Positions 50,318 to 59,290 of a stretch of DNA of 64,000 bases are shown in pieces; positions within the stretch are counted from its first letter, which is position 1; every line of letters starts with the position of its first letter. The stretch is taken from the NCBI GenBank assembly GCA_965371805.1, contig CBDUZW010000016.1:16486-80485 (forward strand), read 5' to 3'. The position numbers and the translations under genes are program-made. The DNA is from JAOZTV01 sp965371805 (GTDB lineage: Bacteria > Acidobacteriota > Aminicenantia > UBA2199). The notes below the pieces were generated by a model. It saw nothing but the letters and a program-made list of their open reading frames with translations. It was not told where the DNA came from and did no database searches.

Positions 50318-52369
50318 ATGAAAAACCTGTTCTTACTGCTTATTTTATTGATTTTATTTATTGATTGTAAATCTGATCAGATTAAGATAACTAACATAGC
50401 AAAAAATGATAAATCCAGCGATCACCCGGTTGCTGCGGAAAGAAAAAAAGAGCTTAAAATTGAGATGGAAATTCCAAAGTATGACCCGGATGAAAATTTC
50501 CGCGAACAGTATGTAAGGAAACTGGATTCCGAAAAACAACAGGAGATAATTGAGGGATATGCCAGATATGATCAGAGTGTAAATGTTCGAAAAGCTGCTG
50601 TGTATAAACTTGAAAATCAGGATACGATTGCAAATATTGTTGAAGATGCTGCTGAAGATGAAAATATTCGGAATGCAGCAATATTGATGTTACATCCTAT
50701 ATCCCGGCAGGACTTACTAAATAAAATTGTCTTGAACGATGAATCGGTCAAGTGTAGAAGAACAGCTGTGAGGAAGGTAAATTATCAAAAGGTGCTTGCG
50801 ATTATTTCTAAAAATGATGGGGACGATTTTATAAGGCGCTGTGCGGTTAAAAAATTAAATGATCCGGGATTATTATTAGATCTTGCCAAAAATGATCCTT
50901 CCCATATGGTTCGTCGAGAAGCGGTGTCAAACAAATATTTTACGGATCAGAGAGTTTTAGCCGATATAGCAGAAAATGATCAACAAGATTATGTTCGAAG
51001 AATTGCAGTAGAGAAATTAGATTCGTTAAAATGGCAGGATTTATTCATTAAAATTGCATTGAATAAAAAGGCAAAGTCACAGTTAAGACAGGCAGCGGTG
51101 AAGAAAATTGAAGATCAGGACGTATTAGTTAAGCTTGCAAAGAAAGATAAGGCTTATTGGGTAAGAACCGAGGCGGTAAGAAAGATATCTGATCAGGAAA
51201 TTTTAAAAAAATTAATGAAATATGAGAAAAATGAAATGGTGCGTCGGGTACTGATACAAAAAATTGATGATCAGGATTTAATTGAATCGACCGCCCTGAA
51301 TGATGAGAATGAGGATGTTAGAATGAGCGCAGTGGGAAAACTCAGGAATAAGGAAATTATCGAGAAAATTGCACTGGAGGACATCGCATCGAGAGTCCGC
51401 GTAACAGCTGTTTGGAAGATATCAGATAAGGATGCCTTAGTATATATCGTCCGAAATGACAAGAACAGGGAAGTCCGAAGAATGGCGGTACGAGGTATAA
51501 AAGACCAGTCCGCTTTATTGGAAATTGTCAAAAAAGCGAAAGAAGTGGATGTTCAATATCAGGCGGTAAAGCAAATTACGGATCTAAATATTTTGAAATC
51601 CATCGTTAAAAGTGATAAGCGCAACCTTATGAAGGAAACTGCAGAAAAAAGAATATTTTTATTGATAGAAAAAGCGAATCCAAAAAATAAAAGCCGTCGG
51701 TTTATAGAAGAGGTGGCAGAAAAAATATATCCGGGAGAAAAAAGAATATTAAATCATAATATGTTCAAAATATTGGGAATATTAAGTGAATATATCAGTC
51801 GATTTAATACATTTGGAAACCGATGGGAAGATCTTGTTGAAGGTTTCAATTCGAAAGAAACTGAAATAGCAGATATATTTGAAAAATTAATCATACAACT
51901 GCAGAAGGATACAAATAGAGATTTTAACTATTCAAAAAAAATCGGGAAACAGGGAAATATATTTTTTTATTCAAAAAGCCTGAGTAAAATGATTAATTCC
52001 CATTATATGATGAAGGGTGGAATTGCCACCTTGGATGCCGGAATTTTTAAAAAAGCAGATAAAAAAGAAAAAATGGCCTATATTGGGGGGGCATATCTCA
52101 GATTCGGGAAGATGAATAGAAATCTGATAGAGGGGGCAAACTGTCATAAAAAGTTAGTGACCATCTGCAAAATTTTATCAGATTTAAACTGCAGAGAGAT
52201 TGCGCTTTTTACACCAATGACGGGAATTGGAGTTATGACAATCCTACTCTTTCAACCTAGTTCAGAGGTTCAAAATTATTTGAGAATTACCAATATTAAA
52301 TCAGTCCGGTATATAAAGACGCTCTGGGGAAGTGATAATATAGAGAAAATCTTTGAGATAAAGGATTGA
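50318..52369 (+). CDS. LRV/HEAT-like repeat lipoprotein
   Basis: The start at 50318 follows GAAGGAG, giving 683 residues; a longer frame from 50273 lacks a site. The signal peptide ends in a lipobox (LFIDC, Cys at about 21). From about residue 50 to 410 there are roughly 15 units of 23-26 residues with the pattern VRrxAVxKI-DQ-xLxxIAxND, for example WVRTEAVRKISDQEIL and EVRRMAVRGIKDQSAL. They are like leucine-rich-variant or HEAT repeats and form a right-handed solenoid used for protein binding. Residues about 440-683 are unrecognised. The gene converges on panD with a 17-nt gap. The function is probably a periplasmic scaffold. Confidence 0.75.
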   Translation: MKNLFLLLILLILFIDCKSDQIKITNIAKNDKSSDHPVAAERKKELKIEMEIPKYDPDENFREQYVRKLDSEKQQEIIEGYARYDQSVNVRKAAVYKLENQDTIANIVEDAAEDENIRNAAILMLHPISRQDLLNKIVLNDESVKCRRTAVRKVNYQKVLAIISKNDGDDFIRRCAVKKLNDPGLLLDLAKNDPSHMVRREAVSNKYFTDQRVLADIAENDQQDYVRRIAVEKLDSLKWQDLFIKIALNKKAKSQLRQAAVKKIEDQDVLVKLAKKDKAYWVRTEAVRKISDQEILKKLMKYEKNEMVRRVLIQKIDDQDLIESTALNDENEDVRMSAVGKLRNKEIIEKIALEDIASRVRVTAVWKISDKDALVYIVRNDKNREVRRMAVRGIKDQSALLEIVKKAKEVDVQYQAVKQITDLNILKSIVKSDKRNLMKETAEKRIFLLIEKANPKNKSRRFIEEVAEKIYPGEKRILNHNMFKILGILSEYISRFNTFGNRWEDLVEGFNSKETEIADIFEKLIIQLQKDTNRDFNYSKKIGKQGNIFFYSKSLSKMINSHYMMKGGIATLDAGIFKKADKKEKMAYIGGAYLRFGKMNRNLIEGANCHKKLVTICKILSDLNCREIALFTPMTGIGVMTILLFQPSSEVQNYLRITNIKSVRYIKTLWGSDNIEKIFEIKD

Positions 52370-52386
52370 GTAAATGTTCAAGTTAA

Positions 52387-52740
52387 CTAAATACTCGTAC
52401 TTTTTATTTTATTATTATCATCCAGAAGAAAAACTTTTGGTGTAAAGTTTTTTGCCTCTTTGATATCCACCTCACAATAGGCAACTACAATAATCTTATC
52501 ACCTTTATGTACTAATCTTGCAGCAGCTCCATTCAAGCAGAAATCACCTTTTTGGCCATCAATTATATATGTTGAAAATCTTTCCCCATTAGTAATATTA
52601 TAGATATCCACTTTCTCATTCTTAAACATTCCAACAGATCTGTATAGCTCAGGATCAATGGATATAGATCCCTCATAATTCAAGTCTGCACCTGTAACTG
52701 TTGCTCTATGTAATTTTGCTCTCATCATAGTTATTTTCAT
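52387..52740 (-). CDS. panD: Aspartate 1-decarboxylase
   Basis: A 117-residue pyruvoyl enzyme that makes beta-alanine from aspartate. The self-processing site YEGS is present with Gly24-Ser25 exactly at the usual position, and the R-K-L-H start (residues 7-11) and NGAAARL (about 71-77) are conserved. The length matches the family (about 115-130). It is the last gene of the pantothenate/CoA operon, overlapping coaX by 4 nt. No PanM/PanZ maturation factor is visible. Confidence 0.95.
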   Translation of the reverse strand: MKITMMRAKLHRATVTGADLNYEGSISIDPELYRSVGMFKNEKVDIYNITNGERFSTYIIDGQKGDFCLNGAAARLVHKGDKIIVVAYCEVDIKEAKNFTPKVFLLDDNNKIKSTSI

Positions 52741-53507
52741 CTGTTCATCTCCAAAGCTTTATATATTCCTTCTAATACCAGATTAGGGTATATTTCATCG
52801 AAAAATCCTGCATCTTTAAATAAAGAAGCAAATCCGCCTGTACCAATTATGAAAGGGGGCTTGTTATTAAAACACTCTTTTGTAATACCTGCTGTGATCT
52901 CCTTCAAGGTTCCTAATGTTCCATAATATAGACCTGACTGTATACTTTCTACCGTTGATCTCCCACAAACAACATCTGTTTTCAGTATCTCAACTTTCGG
53001 AAGCTTTGCTGTTTTTTCTTCAAGTGAATTCATTGCAATCCGCATTCCAGGGACAATGGCTCCTCCAAGATATTCCTTGTTCTTAGTGATAGTGTCAAAT
53101 GTTATTGCGGTACCCATATCTACTATGATTAGATCTTCATTCGGATACCTGGTAATTCCTGCAATAGAGGTTGCAATTCTGTCAGCTCCAACTTCAATTG
53201 GATTCTTATACTTTATCTTAAGTCCACTTTTACTTCCTACTTTGAGGAAAAATGGCTTTTTTTTGAAGTATTTTTCACAACCATTAATTAAGGAATAATT
53301 GAAATCCGGAACGACTGAACATATTGCGATTTCATCGACTTCATCCGGGTCTAAATTATTTGCGATCATTGCATTCCTGAGAAATATTCCTATCTCGTCG
53401 GATGAGGCCCCTTTTCCTAATCTCTTTCTGAATCTCAAAACTATTTCATTGTTTTTGTATACTCCACAAAATAACTGAGAATTTCCTAAATCAAGACATA
53501 ATACCAT
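52737..53507 (-). CDS. coaX: Type III pantothenate kinase
   Basis: A 256-residue ASKHA-fold kinase that phosphorylates pantothenate in the first step of CoA synthesis and is not feedback-inhibited by CoA. The motifs are DLGNSQLFCGVY (N-terminal phosphate-binding), GADRIA and DMGTAITFD (near residue 126). It overlaps coaB upstream by 17 nt and panD downstream by 4 nt. No type I or II kinase is in the window. Confidence 0.94.
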   Translation of the reverse strand: MVLCLDLGNSQLFCGVYKNNEIVLRFRKRLGKGASSDEIGIFLRNAMIANNLDPDEVDEIAICSVVPDFNYSLINGCEKYFKKKPFFLKVGSKSGLKIKYKNPIEVGADRIATSIAGITRYPNEDLIIVDMGTAITFDTITKNKEYLGGAIVPGMRIAMNSLEEKTAKLPKVEILKTDVVCGRSTVESIQSGLYYGTLGTLKEITAGITKECFNNKPPFIIGTGGFASLFKDAGFFDEIYPNLVLEGIYKALEMNR

Positions 53508-54162
53508 CTAATTTCTCCTTAATTAAGTTAAAAAGAGCTTCTGCTAACTCCTGCTTTGTCTCTGTTTTTTCTACCAGCTCATTATTATAATAAATATCGG
53601 CGGGATGAATACTTTCTGTAATATTATCCAAATCGTTATGTACTACAAAATCTACTGTTTTTTTTAGAAACATCTTTGAGATCTTTTGTTTTATATTTGA
53701 GTTGTTTTCATTTTTTGTGAGTTTAAAACCAATATTAATTAAATTGTTTTTTGAATATTCTTTTATATGATCTAGTATTTTTAAATTAGGTTTGAGGTGA
53801 ATAGTAAGGGGTTTTGACGAATCTAACTTTCCGGATGGATCTTCTAACTTCTGTCCATTGGACTCAAGATAATCTAAAGAAAAATCACTTACTGCAGCAA
53901 GGTGGATAACAGAATCAAAAAATTCAGAGTTTAAAAGTTTTTTCATTTTAGTATCCAGATCATTGAAACTTGCAAATTCTATAATTTTTAAATTATTTAT
54001 TGGAAATACAGCTCTTTTTCCTTTAAGGAGTATTACATCTGCACCATTATTTGAGAAATAATCGGCAATTACAGCCCCGGTTTTCCCAGTCGAGAAATTC
54101 GAAATAGACCGGACTCCATCTATTGGTTCTTCAGTACCACCTGATGTTATCAATACTTTCAA
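53491..54162 (-). CDS. coaB: Phosphopantothenate-cysteine ligase (stand-alone CoaB)
   Basis: A 223-residue CoaB domain without the usual N-terminal CoaC domain. The start has the nucleotide-binding GGTEEPIDGVRSISNFSTGK, the central HLAAVSDF resembles the AAVADY motif of CoaB, and LKPNLKIL carries the conserved Lys. It joins cysteine to 4'-phosphopantothenate with CTP or ATP. In most bacteria this domain is fused to CoaC; here the two are separate genes overlapping by 4 nt (ATGA). Confidence 0.93.
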   Translation of the reverse strand: MKVLITSGGTEEPIDGVRSISNFSTGKTGAVIADYFSNNGADVILLKGKRAVFPINNLKIIEFASFNDLDTKMKKLLNSEFFDSVIHLAAVSDFSLDYLESNGQKLEDPSGKLDSSKPLTIHLKPNLKILDHIKEYSKNNLINIGFKLTKNENNSNIKQKISKMFLKKTVDFVVHNDLDNITESIHPADIYYNNELVEKTETKQELAEALFNLIKEKLDGIMS

Positions 54163-54695
54163 ATTTCTTCCTCTATTTTTTTAAAAACAATATCTGGATC
54201 TAAAAGCCTTCCCTTACCAATGTCACCACAGGCAAGAGCTCCTTCTTCCGTATCAAAGATAAAACATCCCATTTTTTCAAGGTTTTTTAAGGAAGCCTGA
54301 ACTATGGGATGTGCAAACATATTTGAATTCATTGCAGGGGCAATCCAGTATGGCTTAATGAAATTGTTTGCAAGGAAAGTTGCATTGATCAGATCATTTG
54401 CAATTCCTGAATTGAGTTTATTTATAGTACTTGCTGAAGCTGGATAAAGTATAAAAAGGTCTGCCCACTTTACCAGGTTTATATGATCCATCATTGTTCC
54501 TTCTTCAAACATATCTGTTTTTACTTTTTTCCCGGTTAATCCTTCAAATGTTGCCTTGCCTATAAATTCCTGTGAAGAATCAGTCATTACGACCTGCACC
54601 TCGTAGTCTGCTTTGATCAATAATGATGCTAGATAACAACTCTTATATGCTGCGATTGATCCTGTAACCTGTAATACGATTTTACCTTGTGACAT
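54159..54695 (-). CDS. coaC: Phosphopantothenoylcysteine decarboxylase (stand-alone CoaC)
   Basis: A 178-residue flavoprotein of the HFCD family. The catalytic His lies in MMDHINL (near residue 72), ASASTINKL is the FMN-phosphate region, PAMNSNM (near residue 114) is the substrate clamp motif, and CG (ALACGDIGKGRL) is in the expected C-terminal position. It decarboxylates phosphopantothenoylcysteine to 4'-phosphopantetheine. It overlaps panC by 14 nt and coaB by 4 nt. Confidence 0.93.
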   Translation of the reverse strand: MSQGKIVLQVTGSIAAYKSCYLASLLIKADYEVQVVMTDSSQEFIGKATFEGLTGKKVKTDMFEEGTMMDHINLVKWADLFILYPASASTINKLNSGIANDLINATFLANNFIKPYWIAPAMNSNMFAHPIVQASLKNLEKMGCFIFDTEEGALACGDIGKGRLLDPDIVFKKIEEEI

Positions 54696-55446
54696 TGTCT
54701 ATTAACCTCACTTTTCCCAGAGTTATTGCTCCAAGAATTCTATTTTCATATATTTCTATATAATCGATATTAAATCCAACGTTTATTAGTTCTTTTTTGA
54801 TCTCTTCTATCTCTTTACCAGAAGATATTGATTTATAAAATGCTGGAGCAATTTTTCTTTCTGTTTCGGATAGAAGGCTATTTCTACTGCTGTATGCAAG
54901 TCCATCCTCTTCTCTGACAATGGGACAGGAAATAATATTAGTATCTATAAAGAAAGATTTAGACATTCCTTCTATAAGTTTGAACTGCTGCCAGTCTTTT
55001 TCTCCAAAATATGAATTTGTTGCTCCAATAATATTCAATAATTTTATTACTACTGAAAGAACACCATCAAAATGTCCCGGTCTGTGAGCACCACAATACT
55101 TTTTACTCAGTTCTTCTTCTACAATTTTATATGAATATTTATCCGGATACATCATATAGGTATCAGGAAAAAACAGATATGTAACATTCGTTTCATTTAG
55201 AAGTTTCATGTCTTCATCTAAAGTATTGGGATAGTTTTTCAGATCATCCGGGTCATTGAATTGAGTCGGGTTTACAAAAATACTAACCACAGTTATGTCG
55301 TTCTCTTCTAAAGATTTTAAAATAAGGCTTTTATGCCCCTTATGAAGTGCGCCCATTGTAGGTACAAAGCCAATCGATTTATCTTCAATTCGAATGGTTT
55401 TTAGAATCGCTTTCCATTCAGCGATACTCTTTATTATTTTAACCAT
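54682..55446 (-). CDS. panC: Pantoate-beta-alanine ligase
   Basis: A 254-residue adenylate-forming enzyme of the class I tRNA synthetase-like fold. The HIGH-like motif is PTMGALHKGH (residues 29-38), FVNPTQFND follows, then FGEKDWQQF, and the KMSKS-like region is AYSSRNSLLS (about 184-193). It condenses pantoate with beta-alanine. The protein is slightly shorter than the usual 280 because its C-terminal domain is trimmed. It overlaps panB by 8 nt and coaC by 14 nt. Confidence 0.95.
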   Translation of the reverse strand: MVKIIKSIAEWKAILKTIRIEDKSIGFVPTMGALHKGHKSLILKSLEENDITVVSIFVNPTQFNDPDDLKNYPNTLDEDMKLLNETNVTYLFFPDTYMMYPDKYSYKIVEEELSKKYCGAHRPGHFDGVLSVVIKLLNIIGATNSYFGEKDWQQFKLIEGMSKSFFIDTNIISCPIVREEDGLAYSSRNSLLSETERKIAPAFYKSISSGKEIEEIKKELINVGFNIDYIEIYENRILGAITLGKVRLIDNVTR

Positions 55447-56230
55447 TATAACTTTCCTTTTCAGCAGGAAAAGATCTCTCTTTTACATTTTTATCAAATT
55501 CATTTAATGCATCTGATATAAGCTTTTCACTGTCCATATATTTTCTTACAAATTTTGGAACATAACCAGTATTTACTCCCATAAGGTCCTGGAGTACAAG
55601 AACCTGTCCATCAGTACTATTTCCTGCCCCAATTCCAATTACCGGGATATTGATGCTTTCTGAAAGTTTTTGAGCTGCATCAGTTGGAATACATTCTGCG
55701 ACAATTGAAAAGCAACCGGCTTTTTCAAGTCTTTTGCCCTGATCTATTAATTGACTGACTGAATCCTCTGTTTTATTCTGAACCTTAAAACCTCCTAATT
55801 GGTTATGTGATTGGGGAGTAAGGCCGATATGTCCCATTACCGGAATGCCTGATTCTATAATATGTTTAATAATATCCTCATGTCCATCTATTCCCTCAAT
55901 TTTTACTGCATTTGCTCCTGATTTCATAATTAATTCTACAGATTCCATTGCTGATAACAGCCCTTTTCTATGTGATAGAAATGGCATATCTGTGATAATG
56001 AATTTTTCCGGGGCTCCTTTACGTACCGCTCTAGTATGTAAAGCCATCAGTTCTGAGTCTGCTGGAATAGTTGAGGCTTCTCCATACATCACCATTGCGA
56101 GGCTGTCTCCAACAAGTAAACAGTCAATATTTGTCTCATTTATAATTGAGGCTGTCCAATAATCATAACAGGTGATCATTGAAATCAATTTCTTCTTTTT
56201 TTTCATTTTTTGAAAATCGAGTACATTCAT
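55439..56230 (-). CDS. panB: 3-methyl-2-oxobutanoate hydroxymethyltransferase
   Basis: A 263-residue TIM-barrel enzyme that makes ketopantoate from ketoisovalerate and methylene-tetrahydrofolate. The conserved features are MITCYDYWTA, LVGDSLAMVMYG (metal Asp), DMPFLS, MGHIGLTPQ (near residue 130) and IGIGAG. The length is normal for the family. It begins one base after the DUF2520 gene and overlaps panC by 8 nt. Confidence 0.95.
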   Translation of the reverse strand: MNVLDFQKMKKKKKLISMITCYDYWTASIINETNIDCLLVGDSLAMVMYGEASTIPADSELMALHTRAVRKGAPEKFIITDMPFLSHRKGLLSAMESVELIMKSGANAVKIEGIDGHEDIIKHIIESGIPVMGHIGLTPQSHNQLGGFKVQNKTEDSVSQLIDQGKRLEKAGCFSIVAECIPTDAAQKLSESINIPVIGIGAGNSTDGQVLVLQDLMGVNTGYVPKFVRKYMDSEKLISDALNEFDKNVKERSFPAEKESYNG

Positions 56231-56231
56231 T

Positions 56232-56933
56232 TTAGGTTATTCTCCTATAGACTCTTTCAAATGCTCTATATACATTTTTCCATTCCTCTTCATTTAGTGA
56301 ATCTATATTGTTTTTAATAGTGTCTGTGTCATCTCTCACAATTGGTCCGGTCAGGGATTTATCAATATCTGATTCAATGTTTTTAAAGGTTTGTTCCAGA
56401 TAGGGTAATAGACTTTTCCATGGTAAGTTTAATTTCTCTTCAAAATCCTGTTTTACTTTCTGCCAGAGCATTATTGAAAAATTCCCGCTTATAACACAGA
56501 GAGCATGATAGAGACCTTTATTTTCAGGTTTAATCGGGTATGATTTGTTTTTCAGGTTTGGGAATATTTTAGAAAACGGGAATCCCTCTTCAAAGATAAA
56601 GGGAATAGATCTGTAAGTTTTCAGATCATACATTTGCTCTCCGAATGTCATGAGAGGATGTACTCCCGGAATTTGTCTTGAATATAGAGCTCCGGAAAAA
56701 TGGATTAGAGTTTTAGTTTTCAGTCCCTTATTCTCTTTAATAAATCCTTCAATATTTTTATCTGAAATCAGTACAAGAATAATATCACATTTTGAGAGTT
56801 TGTTTGATACATCTGTTGAGTCCTGTTTTCTACTCCAGGAAATGTACTCTATTTTCTCAAGTTCAAAAAACCGAGCCATGTGCAAAGCAACACGACCACT
56901 GCCAACAATTCCATAATTTTTTTTTTTTTTCAT
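56232..56933 (-). CDS. panG: Rossmann/DUF2520 protein, probable ketopantoate reductase (PanG type)
   Basis: A 233-residue protein. The N-terminus has a Rossmann nucleotide-binding motif (GIVGSGRVALHMA), and residues about 110-230 match the DUF2520 helical domain (HALCVISGNF, PWKSLLPYLEQT, LTGPIVRDD). It is not PanE: it lacks the normal PanE length (about 300) and C-terminal domain. A DUF2520 family with ketopantoate reductase activity (PanG) is known. This gene sits directly ahead of panB in an operon that otherwise has every step from ketoisovalerate to phosphopantetheine, with no panE. I therefore infer NADPH-dependent reduction of ketopantoate to pantoate. Confidence 0.78.
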   Translation of the reverse strand: MKKKKNYGIVGSGRVALHMARFFELEKIEYISWSRKQDSTDVSNKLSKCDIILVLISDKNIEGFIKENKGLKTKTLIHFSGALYSRQIPGVHPLMTFGEQMYDLKTYRSIPFIFEEGFPFSKIFPNLKNKSYPIKPENKGLYHALCVISGNFSIMLWQKVKQDFEEKLNLPWKSLLPYLEQTFKNIESDIDKSLTGPIVRDDTDTIKNNIDSLNEEEWKNVYRAFERVYRRIT

Positions 56934-56988
56934 ATGGTACCTGTCTTTTAAAGATCAAGTCCTCTAACCTTTTATAATTTAAAACCAG

Positions 56989-57017
56989 TTTATACATTAC
57001 TTGTTTCTGTTTGTCAA
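56989..57017 (-). promoter_or_regulatory. Sigma70 promoter of the pantothenate/CoA operon
   Basis: Minus-strand TTGACA (57012-57017, perfect) and TATAAA (56989-56994) are 17 nt apart. The start codon of the first gene is 56 nt downstream of the -10. Confidence 0.75.
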
Positions 57018-57213
57018 TAAAAATTAATAAAAAATGAGTCTTCAGGGTCTGAATGCTGAGTCTATTCCTATTAACTTTTATGAAAAAAATGGCATGGATT
57101 TTGTTGAGAATTTTTCATTATAAGGGTTTTCATGAAACATTGCTACGATTAACTGCAATAAGAATTCTTGATGTTATTTAAGCCCTGAAAGTTAACAAAG
57201 AACAAACTTAAGA

Positions 57214-57429
57214 TCATGCCCAGGACATCTCTAACTTTCGTTGTTCTTTCGCACAATCCCTTAAGTACAGGTTAATTAGACTTTGATACGGGAGACCATT
57301 TTTTTTCGATAATTCCTTAAAGTATTCTATTGTGTCTTTGTCTATTCGAATCGTTATCTGCTCTTTTAAACGATTAATATAAGGATTTTTTCTGCTTTTC
57401 ATGTTTTTTAAATCATATTCTTTCTTCAT
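57214..57429 (-). CDS. brnA: BrnA-type antitoxin
   Basis: A 71-residue antitoxin. The C-terminal half (KEQITIRIDKDTIEYFKELSKKNGLPYQSLINLYL, split around residue 40) is a ribbon-helix-helix DNA-binding fold. The basic N-terminus would cover the toxin. BrnA both neutralises the toxin and represses the operon. It starts inside the end of the toxin gene (ATGA overlap), so order and coupling are as in other BrnTA pairs, with the toxin gene first. Confidence 0.82.
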   Translation of the reverse strand: MKKEYDLKNMKSRKNPYINRLKEQITIRIDKDTIEYFKELSKKNGLPYQSLINLYLRDCAKEQRKLEMSWA

Positions 57430-57719
57430 TTTTGCTCTCCCATATACTCTTGCTTTTCATTTTTGGTTGCTTTCCTTGCTGAAATAATTCTTATAATGTT
57501 ATCATTTTTCCGATAACAATGACAAATTAATAGAATTTTCAGCTTTGTACTTAAACCAAGCAATAGCAGTCTTTCTTCTTTTTGAGAGTGATCAAAGTCA
57601 TAATACTCAATCGCATTTTCATCATAAAAGACAGTTACAGCTTCCTCAAACGAGACATCATGTTTCAATTGATTGGATCTATTTTTCTTGTCATCCCATT
57701 CAAAACAAATCTCTCTCAT
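57426..57719 (-). CDS. brnT: BrnT-type ribonuclease toxin
   Basis: A 97-residue RelE-like toxin. FEWDDKKNRSNQLKHDVSF (residues about 6-24) is the family opening, with the conserved KH. EERLLLLGLST and a late ISARKATKNEKQEY (Arg, Ala, Glu-Tyr pattern) complete it. BrnT is an RNase that stops translation. No ribosome-binding site is visible: the promoter -10 ends 6 nt before the ATG, so the mRNA is predicted to begin at the start codon itself. Confidence 0.85.
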   Translation of the reverse strand: MREICFEWDDKKNRSNQLKHDVSFEEAVTVFYDENAIEYYDFDHSQKEERLLLLGLSTKLKILLICHCYRKNDNIIRIISARKATKNEKQEYMGEQK

Positions 57720-57725
57720 AATTAT

Positions 57726-57754
57726 ATTATATTTACATTGTAGTATTTTGTCAA
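57726..57754 (-). promoter_or_regulatory. Consensus promoter giving leaderless brnT mRNA
   Basis: Minus-strand TTGACA (57749-57754) and TATAAT (57726-57731) are both perfect with a 17-nt spacer. The ATG of brnT is the seventh to ninth base after the -10, which is where transcription normally starts. Confidence 0.8.
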
Positions 57755-57761
57755 CAAATAC
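57743..57761. promoter_or_regulatory. Inverted repeat over the brnT -35 (candidate BrnA operator)
   Basis: GTATTT (57743-57748) and AAATAC (57756-57761) are exact reverse complements around a 7-nt centre that contains the -35. A ribbon-helix-helix antitoxin bound here would block RNA polymerase. The arms are short, so this is suggestive only. Confidence 0.5.
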
Positions 57762-58198
57762 ATTTTTTTTATAACATTTTTTTTCACAAAATCCACATTT
57801 AATTTAAATATTTTTTTGTATTTGCAATTTTAAATTATTCCCTTTATAATTTTATTAATCAAATATCAATAAAAATTACAAGTTACAGCATCTTTGGTAA
57901 TAAAAAAAGCTTTAAATATGAGGGTTATTAAGGTTGCAGATCCAGAACATCCACGTGGTGGATATGAACCTATATGGGCATAAAATTAAATATTCTTGAT
58001 TGGGTTTTGATTATTAGGAATATAAAGCGTAAATGATGAACTGGAAATCATTAAAAGTTTTGGACTTGAAAACAATATTGAGATTAGAGAGATCTGTTTT
58101 TAAATTCTATTTTTTTTGTACCCCATTTTCTTAAGATAAATATCAATTGATTGTAACTATCGTTGTCCTGACGTTTACGTTTGAATTTAACTTAAATT
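57762..58198. other. Gene-free region upstream of brnT, after the BatA-like gene
   Basis: About 440 nt of AT-rich DNA between the brnT promoter and the 3' end of the BatA-like gene. A 21-codon ATG frame at 57918-57983 has no ribosome-binding site and looks accidental or a remnant. I see no clear RNA gene, repeat or terminator. Confidence 0.5.
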
Positions 58199-59290
58199 TT
58201 ATGGCAGGATTCTTAATATGGAGCGTTTGAGTGTTTCTGCAATTGCAAGAAGGATCAATCCAAACAGGAGGAAGAAAAAGTATCTCTCTTTTACATCCTT
58301 TATCGTTCTGCTTGATATTTCTGTTTTTTCCCATTTGTTTATGTCTTCAAATATTTTAATAAGTGTCTCTTTCTTTGTTGCATTAAAATAGAGTCCGCCG
58401 GTTATTTTTGCTATTTTTTTTAATAGAACTTCATCAATAATTGAATCAACCATTACCTGTCTCTTATTTCCAAAAGGATCAATATCTATATATGGAACTC
58501 TACCAGATTTTCCAATGCCAATAGTGTATACCTTTATATTAAAATCTTTTGCCATATCAGCAGCATCATTTGGATCTATCTCTCCTGTATTATTAACACC
58601 ATCAGTTAATAAAATTATAATTCCTCTGGCACTTTTCTTCTTTATTTTCTGCCCCGGAATTAATTTTTTACCACTATTTACAGACCTTATGCCAACCAGC
58701 CTGTTTACAGCAGTTGCAAGAGCTACTCCAATGGCTGTGCCGCCCTCATCTTTGAGATCTTCTGTAGAAGTTTCAAGTACATATCTATTTAAAAAATCGT
58801 AATTTATTGTTAATGGAGATTTTGTATAAGCAGTCCCTGCAAAAACGATAAGTCCAATTTTATCATTTACCCTCTTCTTTATAAAATCATTTATAACTAC
58901 TTTTGCTGTTTCAAGTCTATTTGCAGGGTGAAAATCCAATGCTTTCATTGAACCGGATATATCCAATGTAATCATTATATTCACACCGGTAACTTTTTCA
59001 ACTTTAAAAGAGTTTATTTTCTGAGGTCTTGCCAGAGCTATAATAATAAAGAATAATGCAAGAAGTTTAAACCCGAAAATGCTTTGTGCAAAAATTATTT
59101 TTAAGGAAGGCTCTTTTTTTTTAAAAAGTTTACTTGAAGAGTAAAAAATAAATTTAAAACCTTTTTTTTTATATAATCTGTTAATAAAATAAAGTAATGG
59201 GATTAATAAAAACAATAAAAATAAGAATGGATATTCGAAGTGATTGAGGCCGAATACCGACTCAATAAAATCAGTTAGCTTTTTTTCCAT
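58199..59290 (-). CDS. BatA-like von Willebrand factor A membrane protein
   Basis: The start at 59290 has AAAAGGAA just before it, giving 363 residues; the frame stays open 18 codons further upstream without support. Two membrane helices (about 20-35 and 65-85) precede a VWA domain (about 100-310) with the MIDAS motif DISGS and the LLTDGVNNTG strand. A C-terminal helix is at about 335-352. This is the BatA/BatB (aerotolerance operon) layout. The metal-binding VWA faces the periplasm and probably mediates protein contacts. The start overlaps the upstream gene by 20 nt. Confidence 0.88.
   Translation of the reverse strand: MEKKLTDFIESVFGLNHFEYPFLFLLFLLIPLLYFINRLYKKKGFKFIFYSSSKLFKKKEPSLKIIFAQSIFGFKLLALFFIIIALARPQKINSFKVEKVTGVNIMITLDISGSMKALDFHPANRLETAKVVINDFIKKRVNDKIGLIVFAGTAYTKSPLTINYDFLNRYVLETSTEDLKDEGGTAIGVALATAVNRLVGIRSVNSGKKLIPGQKIKKKSARGIIILLTDGVNNTGEIDPNDAADMAKDFNIKVYTIGIGKSGRVPYIDIDPFGNKRQVMVDSIIDEVLLKKIAKITGGLYFNATKKETLIKIFEDINKWEKTEISSRTIKDVKERYFFFLLFGLILLAIAETLKRSILRILP

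Noticed and set aside
57918..57983. 21-codon ORF upstream of brnT
   Set aside because: No ribosome-binding site, and too short to judge. It may be a remnant.
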